Position numbers and translations under genes: made by a program | Shown here: positions 1 through 6,714 of the stretch, piece after piece | Position numbering within the stretch: the stretch's first letter is position 1 | Layout of the letters: the number at the start of each line of letters is the position of its first letter | Notes under the pieces: generated by a model | What the model saw: the letters and a program-made list of their open reading frames with translations, nothing else | What the model was told of the DNA's origin: nothing | Database searches by the model: none | From: Nitrososphaeria archaeon | GTDB taxonomy: Archaea; Thermoproteota; Nitrososphaeria; Conexivisphaerales; UBA164 | NCBI GenBank assembly: GCA_029775955.1 | Contig: JARVJW010000105.1 | Coordinates: forward strand, 1-14,212 | DNA length: 14,212 nt | Direction: 5' to 3'

Positions 1-9
1 CATAATAAT

Positions 10-190
10 ATGTATATTATAACCCCTTATGAAGATGATCGTAGCTGTTTAGACCCCGACGGTAGGGAAATTTGCATGGATGTGGCCACGGGCACTGGCT
101 TCACTGCTGCTGCGTTGTCAAAGTGCATAAAAGTAATTAGCTTTGGACGAAACGAAAAACATGCTCAATAAAGCTAGGACCTTATAATTA
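10..190 (+). pseudogene. Decayed SAM-dependent methyltransferase fragment
   Basis: Reading from an ATG at 10, the plus strand encodes 53 residues ending at a TAA at 169-171. Residues 27-38 read DVATGTGFTAAA, a textbook motif I (SAM-binding glycine loop) of class I UbiE-like methyltransferases, followed by a hydrophobic strand and NEK, as expected after motif I. At about 160 the reading slips: the +1 frame continues as MLNKARTL, which is what these enzymes usually show after NEK, and then meets a TAA at 185-187. One extra base plus a stop therefore breaks the gene. A short stretch at 232-270 (ECFDLISSELRQL) may be a further remnant, but that is weak. The frame is open to the left edge, so the true start may lie outside. 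No C-terminal half of the enzyme was found before the DUF35 gene. A small real protein of 53 residues is possible but unlikely. Confidence 0.68.
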
Positions 191-360
191 ACCAAGCCTG
201 ATACGCTTATGCTCATCTCCTTGTTGTGAAGGAGTGCTTTGACCTTATAAGTTCTGAACTTAGACAGCTGTAAATTTATTCATTAATTTACTTAATTTAA
301 CACTATCATGAATGCTATCTCCTAGGCACTTGAGTGACATATACACATGGCCAAACTTTG
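191..360. other. AT-rich non-coding stretch downstream of the DUF35 gene
   Basis: No intact gene, clear hairpin or long T-run was found here on either strand. It lies between the 3' end of the DUF35 gene (minus strand) and the methyltransferase remnant (plus strand), so the two face each other tail to tail. It probably holds the 3' end of the mevalonate-entry transcript and further decayed methyltransferase sequence. The part around 270-305 is almost pure A/T. Confidence 0.5.
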
Positions 361-753
361 TTACTGTGAAACCCTGAACTTATATCCATAATATACCAAT
401 CCCTCCTTTCCATCCTCTGCCCACTTTCTAACTGTGGCCTGCACCCTTGCCCCTGCCTTGAGCTTCTCTTCATCAGCATCTGCAATCATTGAAATTATGT
501 TCACACCATTATCTAACCTTATCAATCCAAGGTATATTGGCGCGTATTCCTTGAATTCCTGTGCTGGTTCACTCAATTTTGTATATGCGAGCAATGACCC
601 ACTCCTTGGCATCTCCTTTTCCTCCATATTCCTGGATCCGCACTTTTTACAGATCCTTACTGGGGGAAAAAATTCTGCATCGCAATCCTTACACTTTGAC
701 CCTACCATCCTGGTGTAGACCTTCCTGTTTCTCCAGTAAGCTATTGGTATCAT
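361..753 (-). CDS. DUF35 zinc-ribbon/OB-fold protein of the thiolase-HMG-CoA synthase complex
   Basis: This 130-residue protein has an N-terminal rubredoxin-like zinc ribbon with four cysteines at 21, 24, 35 and 38 (two CxxC pairs around an FFPP turn). A beta-rich OB-fold follows at about residues 50-130. This is the DUF35 (COG1545) layout. In archaea the DUF35 protein bridges acetoacetyl-CoA thiolase and HMG-CoA synthase and shapes a shared CoA-binding site, so that unfavourable acetoacetyl-CoA formation is pulled by the next step. Here it starts 3 bases after the thiolase stop and is the last gene of the same unit, which fits that role. Length is normal and all zinc ligands are present. The zinc and OB-fold assignment follows from visible motifs; the complex is inferred from gene order and known archaeal homologues. 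Confidence 0.88.
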   Translation of the reverse strand: MIPIAYWRNRKVYTRMVGSKCKDCDAEFFPPVRICKKCGSRNMEEKEMPRSGSLLAYTKLSEPAQEFKEYAPIYLGLIRLDNGVNIISMIADADEEKLKAGARVQATVRKWAEDGKEGLVYYGYKFRVSQ

Positions 754-756
754 TGT

Positions 757-1893
757 TCACTCCACTCTCCTTAATGTGTGGATTACCGCAGTCGTATCCA
801 CTCCTCCAACATTATGGGTCACTCCTACTTTAGCTCCATTAACCTGGTTCTGCCCTGCCGTACCAGCCAGTTGCATGAACGCTTCTGCGATCTGGTACGC
901 TCCTGTTGCCCCAACAGGGTGTCCCCTTGCCTTCAGCCCACCAAAGGTAAGTATTGGCAGCTCAGATCCCATGTTAAACCTGCCATTTGCAGCATCCTGC
1001 GGTGCCTTCCCCTTTTTGGATATGCCCATTGCCTCAAGTGCCAACGATGCAACAACCGGAAATGCGTCATGCACTTCTATGAAGTCAATGTCTTGGAGGC
1101 TGATGCCTGATTTCTGCATAGCCCTTTTAAATGCGAACTCTGTGGCAAGGAACCTAAGTGGTTCTTCCCTCTGCGCAACTATCAGGTCATTTGTTGCTAT
1201 TTCTGATGAAAGTATTTCGACAGAGCCCTCCTTTGCACTGAGAACTACTGCCGCAGCACCATCTCCTGAAGGTGCGCTGCTCAGCAACCTTATAGGGTCC
1301 GCTATTACCTGTGACCTTCTTACATCCTCAATTGTAATTGCCTTCCTGTACTGGGCATGCGGCGATGTCACCGCGTTTTTGTGAGCAATAACCGGAAAGT
1401 AGTCCATAAGCTCCTCCTCAATATTGTACGAATTCATATATAACCTCATTAGCAAAGCATTAAGGGATATAAATGATGCACCGACTGCCTGCGTAAAATC
1501 TGAACTTTCTGCCATTGCAAGCGCCTTTGTCGCCTTGGGCGTATCCATATCCTTCATTTTTTCAACGCCAACCACAAGCACGTTTTCATATTCACCAGAC
1601 TTTACAGAAAGGTAGCCCTCATGAACAGCTGCGCCGCCTGAGCCACAGGCTGCTTCAACCTTCATGGCTTCCACCCCTCTCATGCCAAGTGAGCTAGCAA
1701 GCAGTGCTCCAAGGTGCTCCTGATGATTAGCATATCCTGACATCATATTTCCCACTATTATCTTGTCAACTTTTTCCACACCTGCGGCATCAATTGCCTT
1801 GATTGCGGCGTCTGTCATGAGGTCAGCCAGAGACTTGGCCCAATATTCACTTACTGGTAAAGCTGAAGCTGACCTTATGAAAACCCTGCTCAT
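757..1893 (-). CDS. Acetoacetyl-CoA thiolase (acetyl-CoA C-acetyltransferase), archaeal type
   Basis: This enzyme condenses two acetyl-CoA to acetoacetyl-CoA, the first step of the mevalonate route to archaeal lipids. The 378-residue thiolase-fold protein shows the nucleophilic cysteine at 83 in AACGSGG, a conserved HDAFP at 275-279, and GHPVGATGA around 324-332 with the catalytic His 325. The C-terminal block reads THNVGG, so the position usually held by the second cysteine in bacterial thiolases is histidine here, as in the SCP2-like/archaeal branch. An ATG at 1914 would add seven residues. The ATG at 1893 is preferred because it overlaps the HMG-CoA synthase stop in ATGA style, gives the usual N-terminus, and has GGAGGGG upstream (1906-1912; the 12-base spacing is rather long). 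The next gene is DUF35, with which this enzyme probably forms a complex. Confidence 0.9.
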   Translation of the reverse strand: MSRVFIRSASALPVSEYWAKSLADLMTDAAIKAIDAAGVEKVDKIIVGNMMSGYANHQEHLGALLASSLGMRGVEAMKVEAACGSGGAAVHEGYLSVKSGEYENVLVVGVEKMKDMDTPKATKALAMAESSDFTQAVGASFISLNALLMRLYMNSYNIEEELMDYFPVIAHKNAVTSPHAQYRKAITIEDVRRSQVIADPIRLLSSAPSGDGAAAVVLSAKEGSVEILSSEIATNDLIVAQREEPLRFLATEFAFKRAMQKSGISLQDIDFIEVHDAFPVVASLALEAMGISKKGKAPQDAANGRFNMGSELPILTFGGLKARGHPVGATGAYQIAEAFMQLAGTAGQNQVNGAKVGVTHNVGGVDTTAVIHTLRRVE

Positions 1894-2912
1894 TTCTGGA
1901 TCTTGCCCCTCCATCTTGCATATGTGGCATAATCGACTTCTCTATAATTTCTTAACCTTTCGCTGAATGGGACGTACCCATCGTCATCGCCCCTTGAATT
2001 TACTTCTATAACAAATGCGTCGCTTCCTGCACCACTGCCAAAGCTTGCCAGCATTATCATGTCTCCCGTTTTGGCCATATCAAGCACCTTTGCCAGCGCA
2101 ATCAAGGTATTTGCCGAATACGTGTTACCTATGTCATCATTTAACAGTGCTGGCCTCAGTTGCTCATCTGTAAAGCCAAGCCTTTTCCCAACTTCAACAG
2201 GAAACCTTGGGTTTGGCTGGTGAAATATTGCATATTTAAAATCTGATGGGTTCATGCCAGTTTCGGAAAACAGCATCTTGACGCTTGAGGTTGTATGAGT
2301 GAAGTATGCTGGTTCTCCTGTGAACCTTCCCAGGTGCATAGGATATTGGTCATGAGGTCTCCTCCAAAAATCAGGGGTATCTGTTACATACGATACTGAA
2401 TGCTTTATTTTTGCAACCTCCTTGCCGTTTGGCTTCCCCAGCACAACTGCACCAGCACCACTTCCTGCGGTAAACTCAAGCTCGTCTGCTGGCCTTCCCT
2501 GTGCGGTATCGGCACCAATTGCCAAACCATAATCAATTGTTCCTGCAGAAACCATTCCACTTATCAGCTGAATTGCTTCAGTCCCTGCCTTACAAGCAAA
2601 CTCCAAGTCAACGCCCAAGATACTATTGTAACCAAGTATGTCGCTAAGTATCGAGCCAGTGGGCTTTACCGCATAGGGCTTTGATTCTGAACCGACAAGT
2701 ATGGCCTGAATTTTTGGATAATTAGCCATACCAAGTGCTTGAAATGCTGATTCATAGCTCATTGTCAATATATCCTCATCGTACGATGCTATAGCCTTCA
2801 TTCTATTTGGCCCAGCCCCTCCCCCATGCCAGACCCTCGCTATTTCTTCAGTCCTTATCCTGTAGATTGGCACATATGCCCCGTACCCAAAAATAGCTGC
2901 GTTCAAGTTCAT
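1890..2912 (-). CDS. Hydroxymethylglutaryl-CoA synthase (archaeal)
   Basis: This enzyme joins acetyl-CoA and acetoacetyl-CoA to give HMG-CoA, the second step of the mevalonate pathway. The 340-residue protein is colinear with archaeal HMG-CoA synthases. The catalytic triad is visible: Glu 76 (GSESKPY), Cys 107 (EFACKAG, the acyl-enzyme nucleophile) and His 231 (FHQPNPRF). A thiolase-like GSGAGAVVLG stands at 150-159. The start is the ATG at 2912, 23-30 bases after a TATA-like TTTAAATA, so the mRNA is probably leaderless and this is the first gene of a three-gene unit with thiolase and DUF35. Its stop overlaps the thiolase start by four bases, suggesting coupled translation. The C-terminal extension after about residue 310 (GDDDGYVPFSERLRNY onward) is the tail usual in the archaeal form. 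Confidence 0.93.
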   Translation of the reverse strand: MNLNAAIFGYGAYVPIYRIRTEEIARVWHGGGAGPNRMKAIASYDEDILTMSYESAFQALGMANYPKIQAILVGSESKPYAVKPTGSILSDILGYNSILGVDLEFACKAGTEAIQLISGMVSAGTIDYGLAIGADTAQGRPADELEFTAGSGAGAVVLGKPNGKEVAKIKHSVSYVTDTPDFWRRPHDQYPMHLGRFTGEPAYFTHTTSSVKMLFSETGMNPSDFKYAIFHQPNPRFPVEVGKRLGFTDEQLRPALLNDDIGNTYSANTLIALAKVLDMAKTGDMIMLASFGSGAGSDAFVIEVNSRGDDDGYVPFSERLRNYREVDYATYARWRGKIQK

Positions 2913-2934
2913 GGGCTATCAAAAAGTGCAGACA

Positions 2935-2942
2935 TATTTAAA
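2935..2942 (-). promoter_or_regulatory. TATA box of the HMG-CoA synthase unit
   Basis: The minus strand reads TTTAAATA, centred about 26 bases before the ATG at 2912. That is the expected spacing for an archaeal promoter whose transcript begins at or next to the start codon. No Shine-Dalgarno-like purine run precedes the ATG, which supports a leaderless transcript. It lies just beyond the hairpin and T-run that end the upstream unit. Confidence 0.6.
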
Positions 2943-2947
2943 GACGT

Positions 2948-2981
2948 AAAAAAGGGGAGTGTAATTAGACTAGGGTCTAAT
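2948..2981 (-). terminator. Hairpin plus T-run ending the ilv-leu-HAD unit
   Basis: A 7-bp perfect inverted repeat, ATTAGAC (2964-2970) and GTCTAAT (2975-2981), has a 4-base loop and overlaps the stop codon of the HAD-like gene. On the minus strand it is followed 10 bases later by CCCCTTTTTT (T-run at 2948-2953). Archaeal RNA polymerase terminates readily on oligo-T, so the T-run alone could suffice. The next promoter begins six bases beyond. Confidence 0.5.
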
Positions 2982-3563
2982 AATCAGCTCTCTCTGCAGG
3001 TCATAACCAACTTTATTATAGGATGTCACGCGGGCCCTTATTCCGGCCATGGATGGTATAAGGTAATCGTACACATAGTCGTCCCCCAGGTGGAAAATCC
3101 TATAAGGCCTTTCTAGCTCTCCTGCAATCAATATTTTCCAGAACCTTTCGTCCTTCCTTGGCATTCCCATGTCAACGCACGAATAAACTGTATCAAACAT
3201 TTTCAGGTTAACCGTCAGTTCCAGCACCTCCTTTGCAACGTTGGTAGTAAGTATCACTCTGTACTTTTCCTTGAGTCGTTTAACCAAACCCTCATTCACT
3301 TTCACATTTATGCCTGATGCCATATTCTTGTATTCTGACATATCAAGCGATAGCTCCCTGACCCAGTATAATGGCTTATACCAATTAAGGCTTGATGGCC
3401 CAACCGAGCTGTAGATTTCCCTTAACTTTTTAAGGGATACGTCGAAGTTCAAGCCTCTGCTTCTGGCATAAAGCGCAGGGATGACCCTGTACCACAAGTC
3501 ATCATAGCCCCTGCAGTCGGCAATTGTACCACAAAGGTCTAGTGAAACAACGCTGAAACTCAA
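2970..3563 (-). CDS. HAD-like hydrolase with altered motif I
   Basis: This is a 197-residue HAD-fold protein; its substrate is unknown. Motif I is DLCGTIAD at residues 9-16: the nucleophile Asp 9 is present but the second Asp of the phosphatase DxD is Cys 11. Motif II is LTTN around 105-108, the motif III lysine is probably Lys 137 (MPRKDERFWK), and motif IV is LGDDYVYD at 159-166. A mostly helical cap fits residues 17-95. A non-Asp residue at the DxD position is typical of haloacid-dehalogenase-like members, so ordinary phosphatase activity cannot be assumed. It starts at a TTG at 3563 that shares bases with the stop of the coiled-coil gene (TTGA), so translation is probably coupled. It is the last gene of the ilv-leu unit. 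No obvious link to leucine or isoleucine synthesis is visible. Confidence 0.75.
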   Translation of the reverse strand: MSFSVVSLDLCGTIADCRGYDDLWYRVIPALYARSRGLNFDVSLKKLREIYSSVGPSSLNWYKPLYWVRELSLDMSEYKNMASGINVKVNEGLVKRLKEKYRVILTTNVAKEVLELTVNLKMFDTVYSCVDMGMPRKDERFWKILIAGELERPYRIFHLGDDYVYDYLIPSMAGIRARVTSYNKVGYDLQRELIIRP

Positions 3564-4210
3564 TCTGATTTACCATCTTCATACATGACCTTAAGCTCGT
3601 CTAGGCTTACTGGCTGGCCATCCTGAAGTTTTTTCCTTATTTCCTCCCTTACCTTTTCTACATCGACTTGCCCACTAAGGCTGACAGAGATCCGTGACTT
3701 TCCCCCTTCCCTTTTTCTTTTTTCACTTTTCTCCTCTTTCTCCTTATATTTCATCAGCTTTAACTTGATCTTTAGTACCTCTGCTTCTTTTTTTAGCTCT
3801 TCCCTTTCGTTTATCAGCTTTCTGACATCATCTACCAGTGGTTGTTCCATTATATCCAGTTCCTTTAACCTGTCCACAAGCTTGGACCTTTCATCATTTA
3901 CCCTCTTTTTCGATTTCATAATTTCCAGCTTCTTTGCAAGTTCCTTCTCCCTTCTGTATTCCCTATCTTCATCTGCCTTTTTCATGACTGTAGTTTCAAT
4001 CCGCTTTTCTATTTCGTCGAGCTCATTTTGCGCTTCTAAAATATCGTGATCACTGTAAAAGTATTGAGGTTTTATCTCACGAAGTTTGCTCCTTATCGAC
4101 TCCTTTTCATCCCTTATCTGCTTTAACATTTCAAGGCTTCCCCTAAGCTTCAGGCCATCTTTCTTTATTTTATTTAACTTTTCATTTAGCTCTTCATCAA
4201 GTTTGGACAA
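3560..4210 (-). CDS. Charged archaeal coiled-coil protein (COG1340-like)
   Basis: The 216 residues are dominated by Lys, Glu, Asp and Arg with heptad-spaced Leu/Ile, predicting long coiled-coil helices from about 5 to 160. A basic linker (about 155-170) follows, then a short C-terminal module, about 175-216, with the pattern LQDGQPVSLDELKVMYEDG. That tail and the central block IEKRIETTVM...KELAKKLEIMK recall archaeal COG1340 coiled-coil proteins, some of which are misannotated as phosphoserine phosphatases; I recognise the resemblance but cannot prove it. There is no catalytic motif, signal peptide or membrane segment. The start is a TTG at 4210 preceded by AAAGGAG (4220-4226) and GAGGG (4214-4218), overlapping the leuB-like gene by 14 bases. 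It is cotranscribed with the ilv-leu genes and the HAD-like gene. Function is unknown; a structural or adaptor role is only a guess. Confidence 0.7.
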   Translation of the reverse strand: MSKLDEELNEKLNKIKKDGLKLRGSLEMLKQIRDEKESIRSKLREIKPQYFYSDHDILEAQNELDEIEKRIETTVMKKADEDREYRREKELAKKLEIMKSKKRVNDERSKLVDRLKELDIMEQPLVDDVRKLINEREELKKEAEVLKIKLKLMKYKEKEEKSEKRKREGGKSRISVSLSGQVDVEKVREEIRKKLQDGQPVSLDELKVMYEDGKSD

Positions 4211-5219
4211 ATTCCCTCACTCCTTTGGCAAGCTCTCTCCCTACTTCTCTGGTAGTAAGCCTGCCTCCTGCATCTGGAGTAAGGGTTCCTCCCTTAATAC
4301 TTTTTTCAACTACTGATGAAATTACTGCTGAAGCTTGTATTGCTTTTCTGTCAGACTTATAAATTCCAATGTGGTTAAGCATCATTGACAGGGACATGAC
4401 CATCGAATATGGATTTGCCACTCCCTTTCCTGCTATGTCTGGGGCTGAACCGTGTACAGGCTCAAATAACGAGTTTAGATCCCCTATATTTGCTGAAGCT
4501 GCAAACCCAAGCCCGCCTGCTATCTGAGATGCTTCATCGCTCAGGATGTCTCCGTAAACATTAGGGGTAAGTATTACATCAAACTGCTCCGGGTTCCGGA
4601 TCAGCGCCATGCTCATTGCATCAACGTACTTTTCATCAACCATAAGGTCACTGTTTCTAAGCTCTTCCAGAGCAACCCTCCTGAACAGCCCATCGGAAAC
4701 CCTTAGGACATTTGCCTTATGAACTACTGTAACATGCTTCCGTCTCTTCATGGCATAGGCTGCCGCTACCTTTGCTATTCTGCGGGTTGCCTTTTCGCTA
4801 ATTATCCTGAGTGATGTGGCAACCCCCTGCACTTCAAATTCAATTCCCTTGTAAAGGTCTTCTGTATTTTCCCTGACTATTATAGCGTCTATTTTCCCTA
4901 CATGAGGTATCCCTTCATATGACCTTGCAGGTCTGATATTTGCATAAAGGTCCAGTTTCTGCCTTACCGCAACAATGCTTTCAAAGGCACTTTCCCCCAC
5001 GGGACCCTTGATCGCTGCGTCAGAAGATTTTATACCTTCAATTGTGTCATCAGGCAGTGCACTGCCCCTCACAACCTTACTCCTATCTCCCAAATCGTAA
5101 AATATCACATCGAATTTTATTGAAAACCTTTCTTGAATTGAATCTAGCACCTCAATTGCTGCATCAGATATTTCCGGCCCTACTCCATCCCCCTTCATCC
5201 ACGCTATCCTGTACTTCAT
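4197..5219 (-). CDS. leuB: 3-isopropylmalate dehydrogenase family enzyme (LeuB or homologue)
   Basis: This is a beta-decarboxylating dehydrogenase of 340 residues that oxidises and decarboxylates a 2-hydroxy-acid intermediate in leucine synthesis (3-isopropylmalate) and possibly isoleucine synthesis (erythro-3-methylmalate). Visible motifs are GDGVGPE at 10-16, VRQKLDLYANIRP at 85-97, RENTEDLY at 116-123 with the catalytic Tyr 123, Lys 168 in VHKAN, and metal ligands Asp 200, Asp 224 and Asp 228 (YVDAM and YGDILSDEA). The cofactor region is GSAPDIAGKGVANP. RENTE is shared with isocitrate and homoisocitrate dehydrogenases, so the sequence alone does not fix the substrate; its place directly after the leuA-like gene (ATGA overlap) argues for LeuB. 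No isopropylmalate isomerase (leuCD) is present in the window, so those subunits must be encoded elsewhere. Confidence 0.82.
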   Translation of the reverse strand: MKYRIAWMKGDGVGPEISDAAIEVLDSIQERFSIKFDVIFYDLGDRSKVVRGSALPDDTIEGIKSSDAAIKGPVGESAFESIVAVRQKLDLYANIRPARSYEGIPHVGKIDAIIVRENTEDLYKGIEFEVQGVATSLRIISEKATRRIAKVAAAYAMKRRKHVTVVHKANVLRVSDGLFRRVALEELRNSDLMVDEKYVDAMSMALIRNPEQFDVILTPNVYGDILSDEASQIAGGLGFAASANIGDLNSLFEPVHGSAPDIAGKGVANPYSMVMSLSMMLNHIGIYKSDRKAIQASAVISSVVEKSIKGGTLTPDAGGRLTTREVGRELAKGVREFVQT

Positions 5220-6712
5220 AAAGAATTCCCCCTTTTTAACAGCAGCTTGTTTATTCCATCTATCATAGCCTCTACGCTGGACATCACAATGTCAGGGCCT
5301 GTAAAAGTTGAAGATGCAACATGCCCTACTCCATCTTCCACTTTAACACTGACCTGTGCCAGCGAATCTGACCCACCCGTAACTGCCTGTATACTGTACT
5401 CCCTCAGATAAATGGTCACTGTTCCTTCTAACGCCTTCTGAATGGCCTTAAGTGAAGCGTCAACTGGGCCTATGCCTGTGCTTGAAGATTCAAACACCTT
5501 CCCGTTGAAAGAAAGCCTTATGGACGTTGTTGGAAGCACGTTGACCCCTGTTACTGAAACCATTCCCCCAACCTCTACCAACTTCTTTGGAGAACTGCCA
5601 GTTACCGAGCTGGCAATTGAATAAAGGTCTGCGTCGGTAACCTGCTTACCCTTATCTCCGAGGGTCTTCACCTGATTTACAATCTCGATAAGTTGTTTGT
5701 CGTTGAACTGCAAACCCATTTCCTTTAACATAGCAGCTATACCATGACTGCCTGCATGCTTGCCTGCCATGAACCACCTCTTTCTCCCTATGAGCTCCGG
5801 GCTTATTGGCTCATACGTTAGCGGGTTTGAAAGTATCCCATGAGTATGTATCCCACTTTCATGGCCAAATGCATTGTCACCTATAAGTGGTTTGTTCTTT
5901 GAAATCTGAACACCAGTGAGTTTTTCCACTAGCTTGCTTGTTTCATATATTTTTTCAAACCTAATGTCAGTGTCTATACCATAAAGCATTTTAAGCCCTA
6001 TAGCAACCTCCTCAATGCTCACGTTGCCAGCCCTCTCGCCTATTCCGTTTATAGTGCCATGAAACTGGTCAGCCCCAGCAACTATAGCAGAAAGCGTGTT
6101 TGCTGTTGCCAATCCAAAATCATTGTGGCAATGAACGCTTACGCCAACTCCCGGGATCTCCTTTTTTACCTGAATAACGAGTTCGGCCATCAGCTGAGGC
6201 GAAGCAAAACCCACTGTATCTGCTATGTCAAGCATTATTGCACCAGAACCTGCAGCGGTCTTAAATGCCTGCATAAGGAATGCCCTATCGCTCCTTGTTG
6301 AGTCCTCTGCTGAAAATTCAACTTCAAACCCTCTGTCCCTGACATATGTTATCCACTCGCTTATCGCACTCAGCACTTCTTCCCTAGTCATGTTGAGCTT
6401 ATATTTCATATGTATATCTGATGTAGCAATAAAAATATGAATGCGCTGAACGCCTGTAGAAACTGCCAGCTCAACATCTTTCCTGTTGGCCCTTGCAAGT
6501 GCAGCAACCTTTGAATCAAGCCCTAATGCGGCTATTTTTTTAACTGCCTGGTACTCCCCATCGCTTGAAATTGGAAACCCAGCCTCTATGACATTTACCC
6601 CAAGTTCATTCACCTTTTTTGCAATTTCTATCTTCTCTTCAGAAGTCAGGCTGACCCCTGGGGTCTGCTCACCGTCTCTTAGCGTTGTATCTAGCACTTG
6701 CACCCTTGCCAA
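5216..6712 (-). CDS. leuA: 2-isopropylmalate synthase or (R)-citramalate synthase
   Basis: This enzyme condenses acetyl-CoA with a 2-oxo acid: 2-oxoisovalerate for leucine, or pyruvate if it is a citramalate synthase for isoleucine. The 498-residue protein has a TIM-barrel catalytic domain with DTTLRDGEQ at 8-16, metal ligands Asp 8, His 194 and His 196 (HCHND), GIGERAGN at 223-230, and HESGIH further on. A C-terminal LeuA regulatory/dimer domain spans about 375-498; such domains usually bind the end-product amino acid for feedback inhibition. Full length argues for a regulated enzyme. The start is a TTG at 6712, two bases after the ilvC stop; its N-terminus matches the family and no upstream ATG exists. 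IPMS and citramalate synthase of archaea are too alike to separate by eye. Confidence 0.85.
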   Translation of the reverse strand: MARVQVLDTTLRDGEQTPGVSLTSEEKIEIAKKVNELGVNVIEAGFPISSDGEYQAVKKIAALGLDSKVAALARANRKDVELAVSTGVQRIHIFIATSDIHMKYKLNMTREEVLSAISEWITYVRDRGFEVEFSAEDSTRSDRAFLMQAFKTAAGSGAIMLDIADTVGFASPQLMAELVIQVKKEIPGVGVSVHCHNDFGLATANTLSAIVAGADQFHGTINGIGERAGNVSIEEVAIGLKMLYGIDTDIRFEKIYETSKLVEKLTGVQISKNKPLIGDNAFGHESGIHTHGILSNPLTYEPISPELIGRKRWFMAGKHAGSHGIAAMLKEMGLQFNDKQLIEIVNQVKTLGDKGKQVTDADLYSIASSVTGSSPKKLVEVGGMVSVTGVNVLPTTSIRLSFNGKVFESSSTGIGPVDASLKAIQKALEGTVTIYLREYSIQAVTGGSDSLAQVSVKVEDGVGHVASSTFTGPDIVMSSVEAMIDGINKLLLKRGNSL

Positions 6713-6714
6713 TT

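Noticed and set aside
232..273. Possible later methyltransferase motif ECFDLISSELRQL
   Set aside because: It is too short and too close to motif I for the expected spacing; kept only as a weak hint within the pseudogene description.
434..833. Overlapping plus-strand frames opposite the DUF35 gene
   Set aside because: They are antisense to a gene with intact zinc ligands, and no ribosome-binding site or promoter was seen.
776..1384. Long open frame on the plus strand (about 200 codons)
   Set aside because: It lies entirely antisense to the thiolase gene, shows no family motif, and its content is explained by the codon pattern of the opposite strand.
1894..1914. Upstream ATG of the thiolase gene
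   Set aside because: The seven extra residues do not match the family N-terminus, and the ATG at 1893 has the operon-typical ATGA overlap.
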